54,909 nt of DNA from assembly GCA_052035955.1 (NCBI GenBank), contig JBPOHD010000080.1, forward strand, positions 1 through 54,909, read 5' to 3'. Positions 48,095-54,909 of this stretch are shown in pieces. How positions within the stretch are numbered: position 1 is the stretch's first letter; each line of letters starts with the position of its first letter. This stretch comes from JAEUNJ01 sp052035955 (lineage in GTDB: Bacteria; Pseudomonadota; Gammaproteobacteria; Burkholderiales; Rhodocyclaceae). A program made the position numbers and the translations under genes. The notes under the pieces are model-generated. The model did not search any database. It saw only the letters and a list, made by a program, of their open reading frames with translations, and was not told the DNA's origin.

Positions 48095-48505
48095 TCAAAG
48101 GGCGGCGCGAATCCGCGCCGCCGTTTCCTCCAGTTCCGCCCGTTCCGGATTGCGGACCGGCCACACCAGGTCCATCGGGTCGCCCTGCCAGCGCGGCAGG
48201 ACATGGATGTGGACATGGAAGACCGTCTGCCCGGCCGCCGGCCCGTTCGCCTGGTAAAGGGACAGGCCGTCCGGCGAAAGCGCCGTGCGGACGGCGCGGG
48301 CCACCCGCGCGGCCGTCCGCATCAGGGCACCGGCCGTCTCGTCCGGCACGCCGTAGATGTCCTCGACGTGCGCCTTCGTGGCCACCAGCATATGGCCCGG
48401 ATTGACGCTGCCGATGTCCATGAAGGCCAGCGTCAACTCGTCCTCCCAGATACGGGTACTCGGAATCTCGCCGCGCACGATGCGGCAGAACACGCAGTCA
48501 TCCAT
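48095..48505 (-). CDS. HIT-family hydrolase
   Basis: A 136-aa nucleotide-binding hydrolase. CVFCRIVRGEIPSTRIWEDE is the family N-terminus. The histidine triad is HVHIH in GQTVFHVHIHVLPRW. Such proteins cleave nucleoside phosphoramidates or dinucleotide phosphates. It starts 51 bases from the divergent plsC-like gene. Confidence 0.92.
   Translation of the reverse strand: MDDCVFCRIVRGEIPSTRIWEDELTLAFMDIGSVNPGHMLVATKAHVEDIYGVPDETAGALMRTAARVARAVRTALSPDGLSLYQANGPAAGQTVFHVHIHVLPRWQGDPMDLVWPVRNPERAELEETAARIRAAL
48101..48122 (+). terminator. Hairpin terminator after the lipoprotein gene
   Basis: GGCGGCGCG(aatc)CGCGCCGCC, a perfect 9-bp stem followed by GTTTCC. It overlaps the 3' end of the convergent HIT gene. 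Confidence 0.65.
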
Positions 48506-48556
48506 CGAAGTCTCCGCAAAAAATCCGTCATGGACCGATCCCTATAATAGCCGGCC

Positions 48557-49375
48557 ATGTTCCACAGCCTGCGTGCCTACCTGCGCCTGGCCCGGGCTGC
48601 CCTGCATCTGCTCCAGGGCGCCGCCACGGTCGCCCTCCTGTTTCCGCTCGTTCCGGAATCTCGCCGTCGCGTCATGAAGCGACGCTGGTCGCGGCAGCTG
48701 GTCGGATGCCTGGGCGTTTCCCTGCGCCACGGACCGCCAGGGGAGGGTTCCGGGATGCTGGTCGCCAACCACGTGTCCTTCCTCGACATCTTCGTGCTCA
48801 ATGCGGTGACACCGGCGGCCTTCGTGGCCAAGGACGACGTGCGCTCCTGGCCGCTCATCGGCTGGCTGTGCCGACACACCGACACCATCTTCATCGAACG
48901 GGGCAGCCGACGGGCGGCCCAGCAGACGCGGGAGCAAGTGGTCGGGAAGCTGCGCGGCGGCGCCCTCGTGGCCGTCTTTCCCGAGGGGACGACCACCTGG
49001 GGCGACGAGGTCCTGCCCTTCCACGCAGCGCTCCTGCAGAGCGCCATCGATGCAGGGACGCCGCTGACGCCGGCCGTCATCCGCTATACGGATGGCTGTG
49101 GCGAGCCGACCCGGGCACCCGGCTACGTCGGTGACATCGGCCTGATGGAATGCCTGATGGCGATCGTCCTTTCGGACGGATTGACGGCGCACGTGGAGAT
49201 CCTTCCGGCCATGGCCACCGAGGGCGTGGACCGGCGCCACCTGTCGGCCCATGCGCACCGGGCGGTGGCCCATGCGCTGGCCCGCGCCAGCGGCAGATCC
49301 CCGGACCTCCGCGTGCCGCCGGCGGACCTCAGTCCCAGCCTGACGGCTCCACCTGCCGCGGGCAGGGCAGGCTGA
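48557..49375 (+). CDS. 1-acyl-sn-glycerol-3-phosphate acyltransferase family protein
   Basis: A 272-aa PlsC-type acyltransferase. The N-terminal hydrophobic region (ALHLLQGAATVALLFPLVPE) is followed by the catalytic NHVSFLD (71-77, His72/Asp77), FIERGSRRAAQQTREQV and FPEGTTTWGD. It makes phosphatidic acid or a related acylated lipid at the inner membrane. The C-terminal ~30 residues are Pro/Ala-rich. The 3' end overlaps the convergent apaH by 47 bases. Confidence 0.92.
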   Translation: MFHSLRAYLRLARAALHLLQGAATVALLFPLVPESRRRVMKRRWSRQLVGCLGVSLRHGPPGEGSGMLVANHVSFLDIFVLNAVTPAAFVAKDDVRSWPLIGWLCRHTDTIFIERGSRRAAQQTREQVVGKLRGGALVAVFPEGTTTWGDEVLPFHAALLQSAIDAGTPLTPAVIRYTDGCGEPTRAPGYVGDIGLMECLMAIVLSDGLTAHVEILPAMATEGVDRRHLSAHAHRAVAHALARASGRSPDLRVPPADLSPSLTAPPAAGRAG

Positions 49376-50156
49376 AGACCTGACGGTCCTCCAGTCGGAC
49401 CGCCGTCAGGGCGCCGCCCCAGAGGCAACCGGAATCCAGGGCCAGCAAGCCGGGTTCGGCGCGGAAACCGAGCGCCGACCAGTGGCCGCAGACCAGGGTA
49501 TGGCGGCGGGCTACCCGGCCGGGCGCCGAAAACCAGGGATGACTGCCCGGTGGCGCCTTCTCCGGCGGTCCCTTGGTCTTGAAATCCATGCTCCCGTCGG
49601 CCCGGCAGAAGCGCATCCGGGTCATGGCATTCACGATCACCCGCAAGCGGTCCCAGCCCGCCAGGTCGTCCTGCCAGGCCTCGGGCTGGCTGCCCCACAT
49701 GTGGGCCAGGAAGTCGCGGAAATCGTCCGCCGCCAGGGCGGCTTCCACCTCGGCCGCGAGATCTCCGGCCCGCGGAACATCCCAGGCGGGCAGCAGGCCC
49801 GCGTGCACCATCGCGTATTCGCCCTCCGCGTGGAAAAGGGGGCAACGGCGCAGCCAGTCGATCAGTTCCCCGCGATCCGGCGCCGCCAGCACCGGGCCCA
49901 GGGTGTCCTCCCGGTTGGTCCGCCCAAAGCCCTCGGACTGCATCACCAGGTGCAGATCGTGGTTGCCGAGGACGCAGACGGCGGCATCCCCCAGCCCGCG
50001 CACGAAGCGCAGCACCTCGAGGGACTGGGGTCCCCGGTTTACCAGGTCTCCCACGAACCACAGCCGATCCCGGGTGCGCTCGAAGCCGATGTAGTCGAGC
50101 ATGCGCAACAGGGGTGCGTAGCAGCCTTGCAGGTCGCCGATCGCATAGGTCGCCAT
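49329..50156 (-). CDS. apaH: Symmetrical bis(5'-nucleosyl)-tetraphosphatase
   Basis: ApaH splits Ap4A into two ADP and also removes Np4 caps from RNA. The 275-aa metallophosphatase has MATYAIGDLQGCYAPLLRML, the metal motifs GDLVNRGPQSLEVL and VLGNHDLHLV, and DSGCLWGGALTAVRLEDRQV near the end. The start at 50156 is standard for the family. It lies downstream of the glycan operon on the same strand, eight bases after pglF-like, so it may be transcribed with it. Confidence 0.95.
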   Translation of the reverse strand: MATYAIGDLQGCYAPLLRMLDYIGFERTRDRLWFVGDLVNRGPQSLEVLRFVRGLGDAAVCVLGNHDLHLVMQSEGFGRTNREDTLGPVLAAPDRGELIDWLRRCPLFHAEGEYAMVHAGLLPAWDVPRAGDLAAEVEAALAADDFRDFLAHMWGSQPEAWQDDLAGWDRLRVIVNAMTRMRFCRADGSMDFKTKGPPEKAPPGSHPWFSAPGRVARRHTLVCGHWSALGFRAEPGLLALDSGCLWGGALTAVRLEDRQVFSLPCPRQVEPSGWD

Positions 50157-50164
50157 CGCTCGCC

Positions 50165-52021
50165 TCAGGGATTCACGGCGTACTTGTACTCGGGGACCCA
50201 CCCTGCCAGCGCCGGCCGCACCTGGTCCGCGCGCATGGCCTTCGTGGCCAGCCAGGCGTCGATCCGTGCCAGCCACTCGGCATCGGGTGCCTGCTGGGGG
50301 CGCATGATGCGGAGCTTGGGATGGGGCGTGGCGAGGGTCGTCTCGCCATCGGCAAGCAGTTCCTCGTAGAGCTTTTCCCCGGGCCGCAATCCCGTGTATT
50401 CGATCCGGACCTCGTGCTCGCTGAATCCCGAAAGCCGGATCATGTCCCGGGCCAGGTCGGCGATGCGGATCGGTTCCCCCATGTCGAGGACGAAGATCTT
50501 CCCGCCCTCGCCGTCGCGGCTGGCCATCAGTCCGGCCTGCAACACCAGTTGGGCAGCCTCCGGGATCAGCATGAAGTAGCGGACGATTTCCGGATGGGTC
50601 ACCGTGACCGGGCCTCCGGAGGCGATCTGTTCCTTGAATTTCGGGATCACGCTGCCCGAGGAGCCGAGCACGTTGCCGAAACGCACCGTGACGAAACGGG
50701 TCGCCGCACCGGCGGGGGCCGCCTCCACGGCCTGCATGGCCTGGCAGACCAGTTCCGCCAGGCGCTTGCTGGCACCCATCACGTTGGTCGGATTGACCGC
50801 CTTGTCGGTGGAGATCAGGACGAACTGGCGGGTCCCGTGGCGCATCGCCGCCTGGGCGACGCGACGGGTCCCGAGGACGTTGTTGCGGACCGCCTGCCAG
50901 GCGTTCTCGCCCTCCATCATCGGCACGTGCTTGAAGGCGGCGGCGTGGAAGACGACTTGCGGACGGTGATCGCGGAATACCTCGTCGAGCCGTTCCGTAT
51001 CCCGGACGTCGCCTATGGCGCAGGCCACCGGCTGTGTCGGCCAGCGGGCCGAGAACTCCTGCTCGAGCCGGTAAAGCGCGAACTCGGATATCTCGTAGAA
51101 CACCAGGCGAGCCGGCCCGAACCGCGCGATCTGCCGGCATAGCTCGGAGCCGATGGAACCCCCCGCACCGGTGACCAGCACCACCCGGTCGGCCAGCAGT
51201 CCCTGCAGGCCGGCATCGTCGAGCAGGACCGGGTCCCGTCCGAGCAGGTCCTCCAGATCCACCCGCCGGACCTGGGAAATGGAAACCCGCCCGCCCATCA
51301 GGTCGTCGAGCGGAGGGACCGTCAGCACCGTCAGTCCCGCCGCCGCCGCCCTCTCGACGGCGCGGCGCCGCGCCGAGGGCGCTTCGGCCGGCATGGCGAT
51401 GATGGCGTGGCTGACGCCCAGGCGCTTCGCCTGCTCGCCGACGGCGTCGGCCGGGCCGAGGACCGGCACGTCGTTGACCCTGCGCCCATGGCGGGCCGCG
51501 TTGTCGTCGAGCAGCCCCACGGCCTGCCATTCCTTGCTGCGGGCCAATTCGCCGATCAGCTGCGCCGCCGGGCCGCCGGAGCCGATCACCAGCACCGGCT
51601 GCTTGCTGTCCTGGCGCAGGAAGGCCAGTTGGCCGTCCTTCCAGGCCCGGTAGAGGAAGCGGTTGCCGCCCATGACGACGAGCAGCAGGACGGGATGGAG
51701 GACCAGGACCGATTTCGGCACGCCGTAATACCCCGACACCAGGACTGCCGCCGCCGTCAGGATGGCACCGGCCGAGACGGCTTTCAGCAGGCGCCGCAGG
51801 TCGCCCATGCTGGAGTAGCGCCAGACCCCCCGGTAGAGGCCGAGGGCCAGGTAAATCAGCGCGTACAGGGGCAGGATGCCGCCCAACGTCCGCCAGGCGG
51901 CTGTCCAGAAACCGGCCGGGATGTCGAAGTTGAAGCGCAGCCAGTAGGCGGCGAGCCAGGTCAGTCCGGTGGCGACCAGATCGTGTCCGAGGGCCGCCAG
52001 ACCGCGCGGGTGGAGTCTCAT
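50165..52021 (-). CDS. UDP-sugar C4,C6-dehydratase (PglF/WbpM/CapD family)
   Basis: A 618-aa membrane enzyme. There are four membrane segments at about residues 10-125, a CoA-binding-like Rossmann segment (VLVIGSGGPAAQLIGELARS), and the SDR domain with GAGGSIGS (285-292), FHAAAFKHVPMME and STDKAVNPTNVMGASK. Met415 stands where most SDRs have the catalytic Tyr, as is normal in the FlaA1/WbpM group. It probably converts UDP-GlcNAc to its 4-keto-6-deoxy form, the first step to bacillosamine-type or FucNAc-type sugars. The start at 52021 follows a hairpin-rich spacer. Confidence 0.93.
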   Translation of the reverse strand: MRLHPRGLAALGHDLVATGLTWLAAYWLRFNFDIPAGFWTAAWRTLGGILPLYALIYLALGLYRGVWRYSSMGDLRRLLKAVSAGAILTAAAVLVSGYYGVPKSVLVLHPVLLLVVMGGNRFLYRAWKDGQLAFLRQDSKQPVLVIGSGGPAAQLIGELARSKEWQAVGLLDDNAARHGRRVNDVPVLGPADAVGEQAKRLGVSHAIIAMPAEAPSARRRAVERAAAAGLTVLTVPPLDDLMGGRVSISQVRRVDLEDLLGRDPVLLDDAGLQGLLADRVVLVTGAGGSIGSELCRQIARFGPARLVFYEISEFALYRLEQEFSARWPTQPVACAIGDVRDTERLDEVFRDHRPQVVFHAAAFKHVPMMEGENAWQAVRNNVLGTRRVAQAAMRHGTRQFVLISTDKAVNPTNVMGASKRLAELVCQAMQAVEAAPAGAATRFVTVRFGNVLGSSGSVIPKFKEQIASGGPVTVTHPEIVRYFMLIPEAAQLVLQAGLMASRDGEGGKIFVLDMGEPIRIADLARDMIRLSGFSEHEVRIEYTGLRPGEKLYEELLADGETTLATPHPKLRIMRPQQAPDAEWLARIDAWLATKAMRADQVRPALAGWVPEYKYAVNP

Positions 52022-52039
52022 GGGGCCCCTGCCCCCCGT

Positions 52040-52119
52040 CCCCCTTCCCGTGGAAGGGGGTGACGACGGTTGGCCGCTGCGCGGCTCGAGGTCGTTGAAG
52101 GCGCCGTCCTTGGGACGGC
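52040..52119. other. Two tight hairpins between glycan genes
   Basis: CCCCCTTCC(cgt)GGAAGGGGG at 52040-52060 and GCCGTCC(ttg)GGACGGC at 52103-52119, both perfect with 3-base loops. They fill the only sizeable gap (112 bases) in an otherwise overlapping operon. They may modulate transcription or RNA stability between the two genes, or be small dispersed repeats. Confidence 0.5.
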
Positions 52120-52133
52120 CCGGCGGACGGCGT

Positions 52134-53342
52134 TCATGCCGCGGCGACCTCCATCACGCGGGCGACCGCGGTGAGGGTGTCCGCCATGTCGTGATCGCCG
52201 AGGGTCGGATGGATGAGAAACATCAGGCTGGTCCGGCCCAGTTCGGCCGCCACCGGGTGCGCCGTCGGCGGCCCGCCATCGCATGTCGAGAAGGCCCTTT
52301 CCCGGTAGATCTCGCTGCAACTGCCGGCCATGCAGGGGATGCCCTCCGCGTTGATGGCGCCGATTACCTTCGCTTGGTCCCAGGCGTCGTTCAATTGCTC
52401 GGGACGCAGGTAGGCGTAGAACTTGTAGCCGGCATGGGTGGCCCGGGGCTCCGGATGCGGGACTCGCAGCCCCGGCATTGCTGCCATTCCCTCCCCCAGA
52501 ATGGACCAGTTGCGACGCCGACGTTCATTCCATTCCGGCAGCTTGCGCAACTGCAGGCGACCGATCGCGGCCTGCATTTCCGTCATCCGGAAGTTGCTCC
52601 CGAAGGATTCGTGCAGCCACCGGAATCCCGGCGGATGGGCGCGGTTGTACACCGCATCCCAACTCTTCCCGTGGTCCTTGTATTCCCACGCCCGCCGCCA
52701 CAGCGACTCGTCGTCGGTCACCAGCATCCCGCCTTCGCCGCCCGTGGTCATGATCTTGTCCTGACAGAAGGAGAATGCCGAGCACTTGCCGAAGCCGCCC
52801 ACGGGCCGCCCCCTCCACGCGGCGCCGTGGGCCTGGGCGCAATCCTCGACCACGTGCAGACCATGGGCATCGGCGAGGGCGAGCAGGGCATCCATGTCGC
52901 ACGGCCATCCCGCCAGATGCACGGGGATGATCGCCCGTGTCCGGGCCGTCAGGACCGCCGCCACCGTGTCCGCGGTGAGATTGCCCGTGTCGCGGTCTAC
53001 GTCGGCGACCACGGGCCGGGCGCCGCGGGCGACGACGCTGCTCGCCGTGGCGATGAAGGTCCGGCTGGGCACCACCACCTCGTCGCCCGGACCCACGCCC
53101 AGGCCGATCAGGGCCAATTCCAGGGCCAGCGTTCCGTTGGCCAGGGAGATGGCATGGCGGCAGCCGCAGGCGGCGGCGAACTCCTCCTCGAAGGCCCGGC
53201 ATTCGCTGCCGGTCCAGTAATTGACTTTCCCCGATGCCAGTACCGCCGTCGCCGCCTCGATCTCGTCCGCCGCGAAGACCGGCCAGGGGGCGAAGGGCCG
53301 CTCGCGCACCGGCGCGGCGCCGTCGATGGCGAGGGATTTCAT
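52134..53342 (-). CDS. DegT/DnrJ-family PLP aminotransferase
   Basis: A 402-aa nucleotide-sugar aminotransferase. The PLP-binding features are LANGTLALELALIGLGVGPG, VVEDCAQAHG and Lys196 in FSFCQDKIMTTGGEGGM. It probably aminates the 4-keto sugar made by the dehydratase. The start at 53342 overlaps the acetyltransferase stop (ATGA); the long open frame further upstream is antisense-like and rejected. It is a PglE-role candidate, although the substrate is not proven by sequence. Confidence 0.92.
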   Translation of the reverse strand: MKSLAIDGAAPVRERPFAPWPVFAADEIEAATAVLASGKVNYWTGSECRAFEEEFAAACGCRHAISLANGTLALELALIGLGVGPGDEVVVPSRTFIATASSVVARGARPVVADVDRDTGNLTADTVAAVLTARTRAIIPVHLAGWPCDMDALLALADAHGLHVVEDCAQAHGAAWRGRPVGGFGKCSAFSFCQDKIMTTGGEGGMLVTDDESLWRRAWEYKDHGKSWDAVYNRAHPPGFRWLHESFGSNFRMTEMQAAIGRLQLRKLPEWNERRRRNWSILGEGMAAMPGLRVPHPEPRATHAGYKFYAYLRPEQLNDAWDQAKVIGAINAEGIPCMAGSCSEIYRERAFSTCDGGPPTAHPVAAELGRTSLMFLIHPTLGDHDMADTLTAVARVMEVAAA

Positions 53343-53974
53343 CGCCCGGCTCCGATCGGACGGCAGGGAGAGCCGACGGCACGGCAGCCGTCCGGGAGGT
53401 CGGCGAGCACCGTGGCGCCGGCGCCGACGATCACTTCGCGGCCGATCCTCACCCCGGGCATGACGACCGATCCGGCGCCGATGAAGCTTCGCTCGCCGAC
53501 TTCCACGGCGCCGCAAAGATGGACCCCGGGCGCCAGGTGGACCGCGTCGCCCACCCGGCAATCGTGGTCCACGGTGGCCGCCGTATTGACGATGGCGTGG
53601 CGTCCGACCACCGCATCGGCGTTGATGATCGCGCCCGGCATGACCAGGCTGCCGGCCTCGATCCGGGCGTATTCGGAGACGACGGCGGCCGGGTCCACGG
53701 CGGCGACGAAGGTGAAGCCGGCCTCCTCGAGCCATCGGGCGACGGCCGAGCGGGCGTCGTTGGAGCCGATGGCGACGATGCCGCGCCGCACCCGGTCGCC
53801 GGCGGCCTGCAGGGTCCGCCGGTCGCCGGCCACGGTTTCGCCGAGGACGCGCGCGCCGGTACGGCCGGGATCATCGTCCACGAGCAGCAGCGACCGGTGG
53901 CCGCCGCGGCGCAGGCAATCGATCACTACCTTGGCATGGCCGGAGGCGCCGAAGACGAAGAGGGTGTCAGGCAT
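53339..53974 (-). CDS. NeuD/PglD-family sugar O/N-acetyltransferase
   Basis: A 211-aa protein. The N-terminal Rossmann-like part (MPDTLFVFGASGHAKVVIDC) is followed by a left-handed beta helix of hexapeptide repeats (VVGRHAIVNTAATVDHDCRV; GERSFIGAGSVVMPGVRIGR). The catalytic His is expected in TVDHDC. In PglD this type acetylates the 4-amino group of UDP-amino-sugar. Overlap by four bases with the aminotransferase and by eight with the sugar transferase shows a shared pathway. Confidence 0.92.
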   Translation of the reverse strand: MPDTLFVFGASGHAKVVIDCLRRGGHRSLLLVDDDPGRTGARVLGETVAGDRRTLQAAGDRVRRGIVAIGSNDARSAVARWLEEAGFTFVAAVDPAAVVSEYARIEAGSLVMPGAIINADAVVGRHAIVNTAATVDHDCRVGDAVHLAPGVHLCGAVEVGERSFIGAGSVVMPGVRIGREVIVGAGATVLADLPDGCRAVGSPCRPIGAGR

Positions 53975-54566
53975 TGCGGTTGCCGGTGAATCGGGGCATC
54001 GTGGATTGACCCGGGTGGCTGACTCCGCGGGCGCGGAAGACCGTTGCCAGGGTCAGGAAAAGGATGCGCGCGTCCAGGGCCCAGGACCGATGGTCCACAT
54101 ACCAGACGTCGAGACGGAAGCGCTCCTCCCAATCGACGGCATTGCGCCCATTGACCTGCGCCCAGCCGGTGATGCCGGGCCTTACCTCGTGCCGGCGCGC
54201 CTGCTCCGGCGAATACAGGGGGAGGTATTCCATCAGCAGCGGGCGGGGACCGACGAGGCTCATGTCGCCGCGCAGGACATTGAACAGCTGCGGCAGTTCG
54301 TCGAGGCTGCTCGCCCGCAGGCGGCTGCCGAAACCCGTCATCCGCTGCTCGTCCGGCAGCAGGTTGCCCGCGGCGTCCCTTTCCTCGGTCATCGTGCGGA
54401 ACTTGAGGAACTCGAAGGGAGTTCCACGGAGCCCGGGCCGTCGCTGGCGCAGCAGCACCGGCCGGCCCAGGGACAGGCGCACGGCCATCGCCGTGGCGAG
54501 CAGCAACGGGGAGGAAAAGACCAGGAGGGCGAGGGAAACGACGACGTCGAAGAGACGTTTGGCCAC
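53967..54566 (-). CDS. Initiating phosphoglycosyl transferase (PglC-like)
   Basis: A 199-aa monotopic sugar transferase. The N-terminal reentrant helix is KRLFDVVVSLALLVFSSPLL. The catalytic region has FEFLKFRTMT, the acidic SSLDELPQLFNVLRGDMSLV motif and GPRPLL, then RPGITGWAQVNGRN. It moves a sugar phosphate from UDP-sugar to undecaprenyl phosphate. The small size (without the extra N-terminal membrane domain of WcaJ types) is that of PglC. The neighbouring genes suggest diNAcBac or a related sugar as substrate. Confidence 0.93.
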   Translation of the reverse strand: MAKRLFDVVVSLALLVFSSPLLLATAMAVRLSLGRPVLLRQRRPGLRGTPFEFLKFRTMTEERDAAGNLLPDEQRMTGFGSRLRASSLDELPQLFNVLRGDMSLVGPRPLLMEYLPLYSPEQARRHEVRPGITGWAQVNGRNAVDWEERFRLDVWYVDHRSWALDARILFLTLATVFRARGVSHPGQSTMPRFTGNRNA

Positions 54567-54586
54567 GGAATTGACCCGGACGGCGG

Positions 54587-54909
54587 TTAATTCAATATTT
54601 TCCCATAAAAGGCCAGTTGCCCCGCCACCACTTCCCGCTGGCCGAACTCGCGCAGGGCCCTGTCCCGGCCCTCCCCGCCGAGGGTCTGCCGCAGGGGCTC
54701 GTCCACCGCCAGGCGGCGCAACAGGTCGGCGATTGCCCTGATGTCGCCCGGCGGATGCAGCAGCCCGGTTTCCCCTTCCGCTACGGCGTCCGTGACGCCG
54801 TAAATGCGCGACGCCAGGACCGGCAGGCCGACCGCCGCCGCCTCGATGGCCACCAGGCCGAAGCCCTCCCGATGGCTGGGCAGGCAGAAGATGTCCGCCG
54901 CCGCCATGT
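54587..54909 (-). CDS. Glycosyltransferase family 4 protein, 5' end beyond window
   Basis: Only the C-terminal 106-107 residues are present; the frame is open at the window edge. The GT4 donor-binding motif is ADIFCLPSHREGFGLVAIEA, followed by AVGLPVLASRIYGVTDAVAE and GETGLLHPPGDI. It ends REVVAGQLAFYGKILN. It probably extends the lipid-linked glycan begun by the next gene, 20 bases downstream. Confidence 0.9.
   Translation of the reverse strand, partial: MAAADIFCLPSHREGFGLVAIEAAAVGLPVLASRIYGVTDAVAEGETGLLHPPGDIRAIADLLRRLAVDEPLRQTLGGEGRDRALREFGQREVVAGQLAFYGKILN

Noticed and set aside
53343..53735. Upstream extension of the aminotransferase frame
   Set aside because: It overlaps the acetyltransferase gene in another frame; the ATGA junction fixes the start at 53342.

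Overview
This is a high-GC window from a betaproteobacterial chromosome. The gene orders ychF-pth-rplY-prs-tRNA-ispE-lolB, rsmD-coaD-fdx, ftsY-ftsE-ftsX-rpoH and aroQ-accB-accC-prmA, together with diheme cytochrome c4 and a cytochrome c oxidase locus, suggest the Rhodocyclales or a nearby order. That placement is inferred from gene content and order only; no 16S gene is present.

Bases 1 to about 12,430 are an integrated mobile island. It ends at a P4-type tyrosine integrase (10972-12243, minus) next to the 3' end of ychF. Inside the integrase come a 310-aa unknown protein, an AlpA-type regulator, and a tight minus-strand operon whose genes mostly overlap by 1-4 bp: a 57-aa protein, a Toprim primase-like protein, a phage-type P-loop ATPase, a TubC-N-like four-cysteine protein, a 208-aa protein and a 69-aa protein. 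The outer part (1-5,000) is looser cargo: a secreted trypsin-like protease with TPR repeats, small secreted or membrane proteins, and two diverged copies of a repeat-rich sequence (xVRx/DTG modules) flanking small plus-strand genes. No capsid, tail or conjugation genes are visible, so it looks like a satellite-type or genomic-island element. Its left end lies outside the window.

Bases 12,438-30,835 are core housekeeping: YchF, peptidyl-tRNA hydrolase, ribosomal protein L25, PRPP synthetase, tRNA-Gln(UUG), IspE, LolB, a periplasmic TPR protein, MutM, a dynamin-like GTPase, ferredoxin, CoaD, RsmD, a paired M16 peptidase system, FtsY/FtsE/FtsX and heat-shock sigma factor RpoH. A perfect CIRCE operator precedes rpoH, which implies HrcA control of the sigma-32 gene. 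A Lon-like AAA ATPase converges on rpoH.

Bases 31,045-38,934 form an aerobic respiration locus: heme O synthase (ctaB), a divergent heme-copper-oxidase subunit-I-like protein with an incomplete metal site, a Sco protein, CoxA with the A2-type YSHP motif, CoxB, a membrane-anchored Sco-like protein, CoxC and cytochrome c4. No ctaG/cox11 gene is seen here.

Bases 39,019-50,156 carry cell-wall recycling (mpl), a TlpA-type thioredoxin, AroQ, AccB/AccC, PrmA, a zinc-ribbon DUF3426 protein, Tpx, a PfkB-type kinase, a glycine-zipper lipoprotein, a HIT hydrolase, a PlsC-type acyltransferase and ApaH. Bases 50,165-54,909 are a surface-glycan operon on the minus strand: nucleotide-sugar dehydratase, aminotransferase, NeuD/PglD-type acetyltransferase, initiating sugar-phosphate transferase and a glycosyltransferase cut by the window edge. 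Together these resemble the Pgl/bacillosamine logic.
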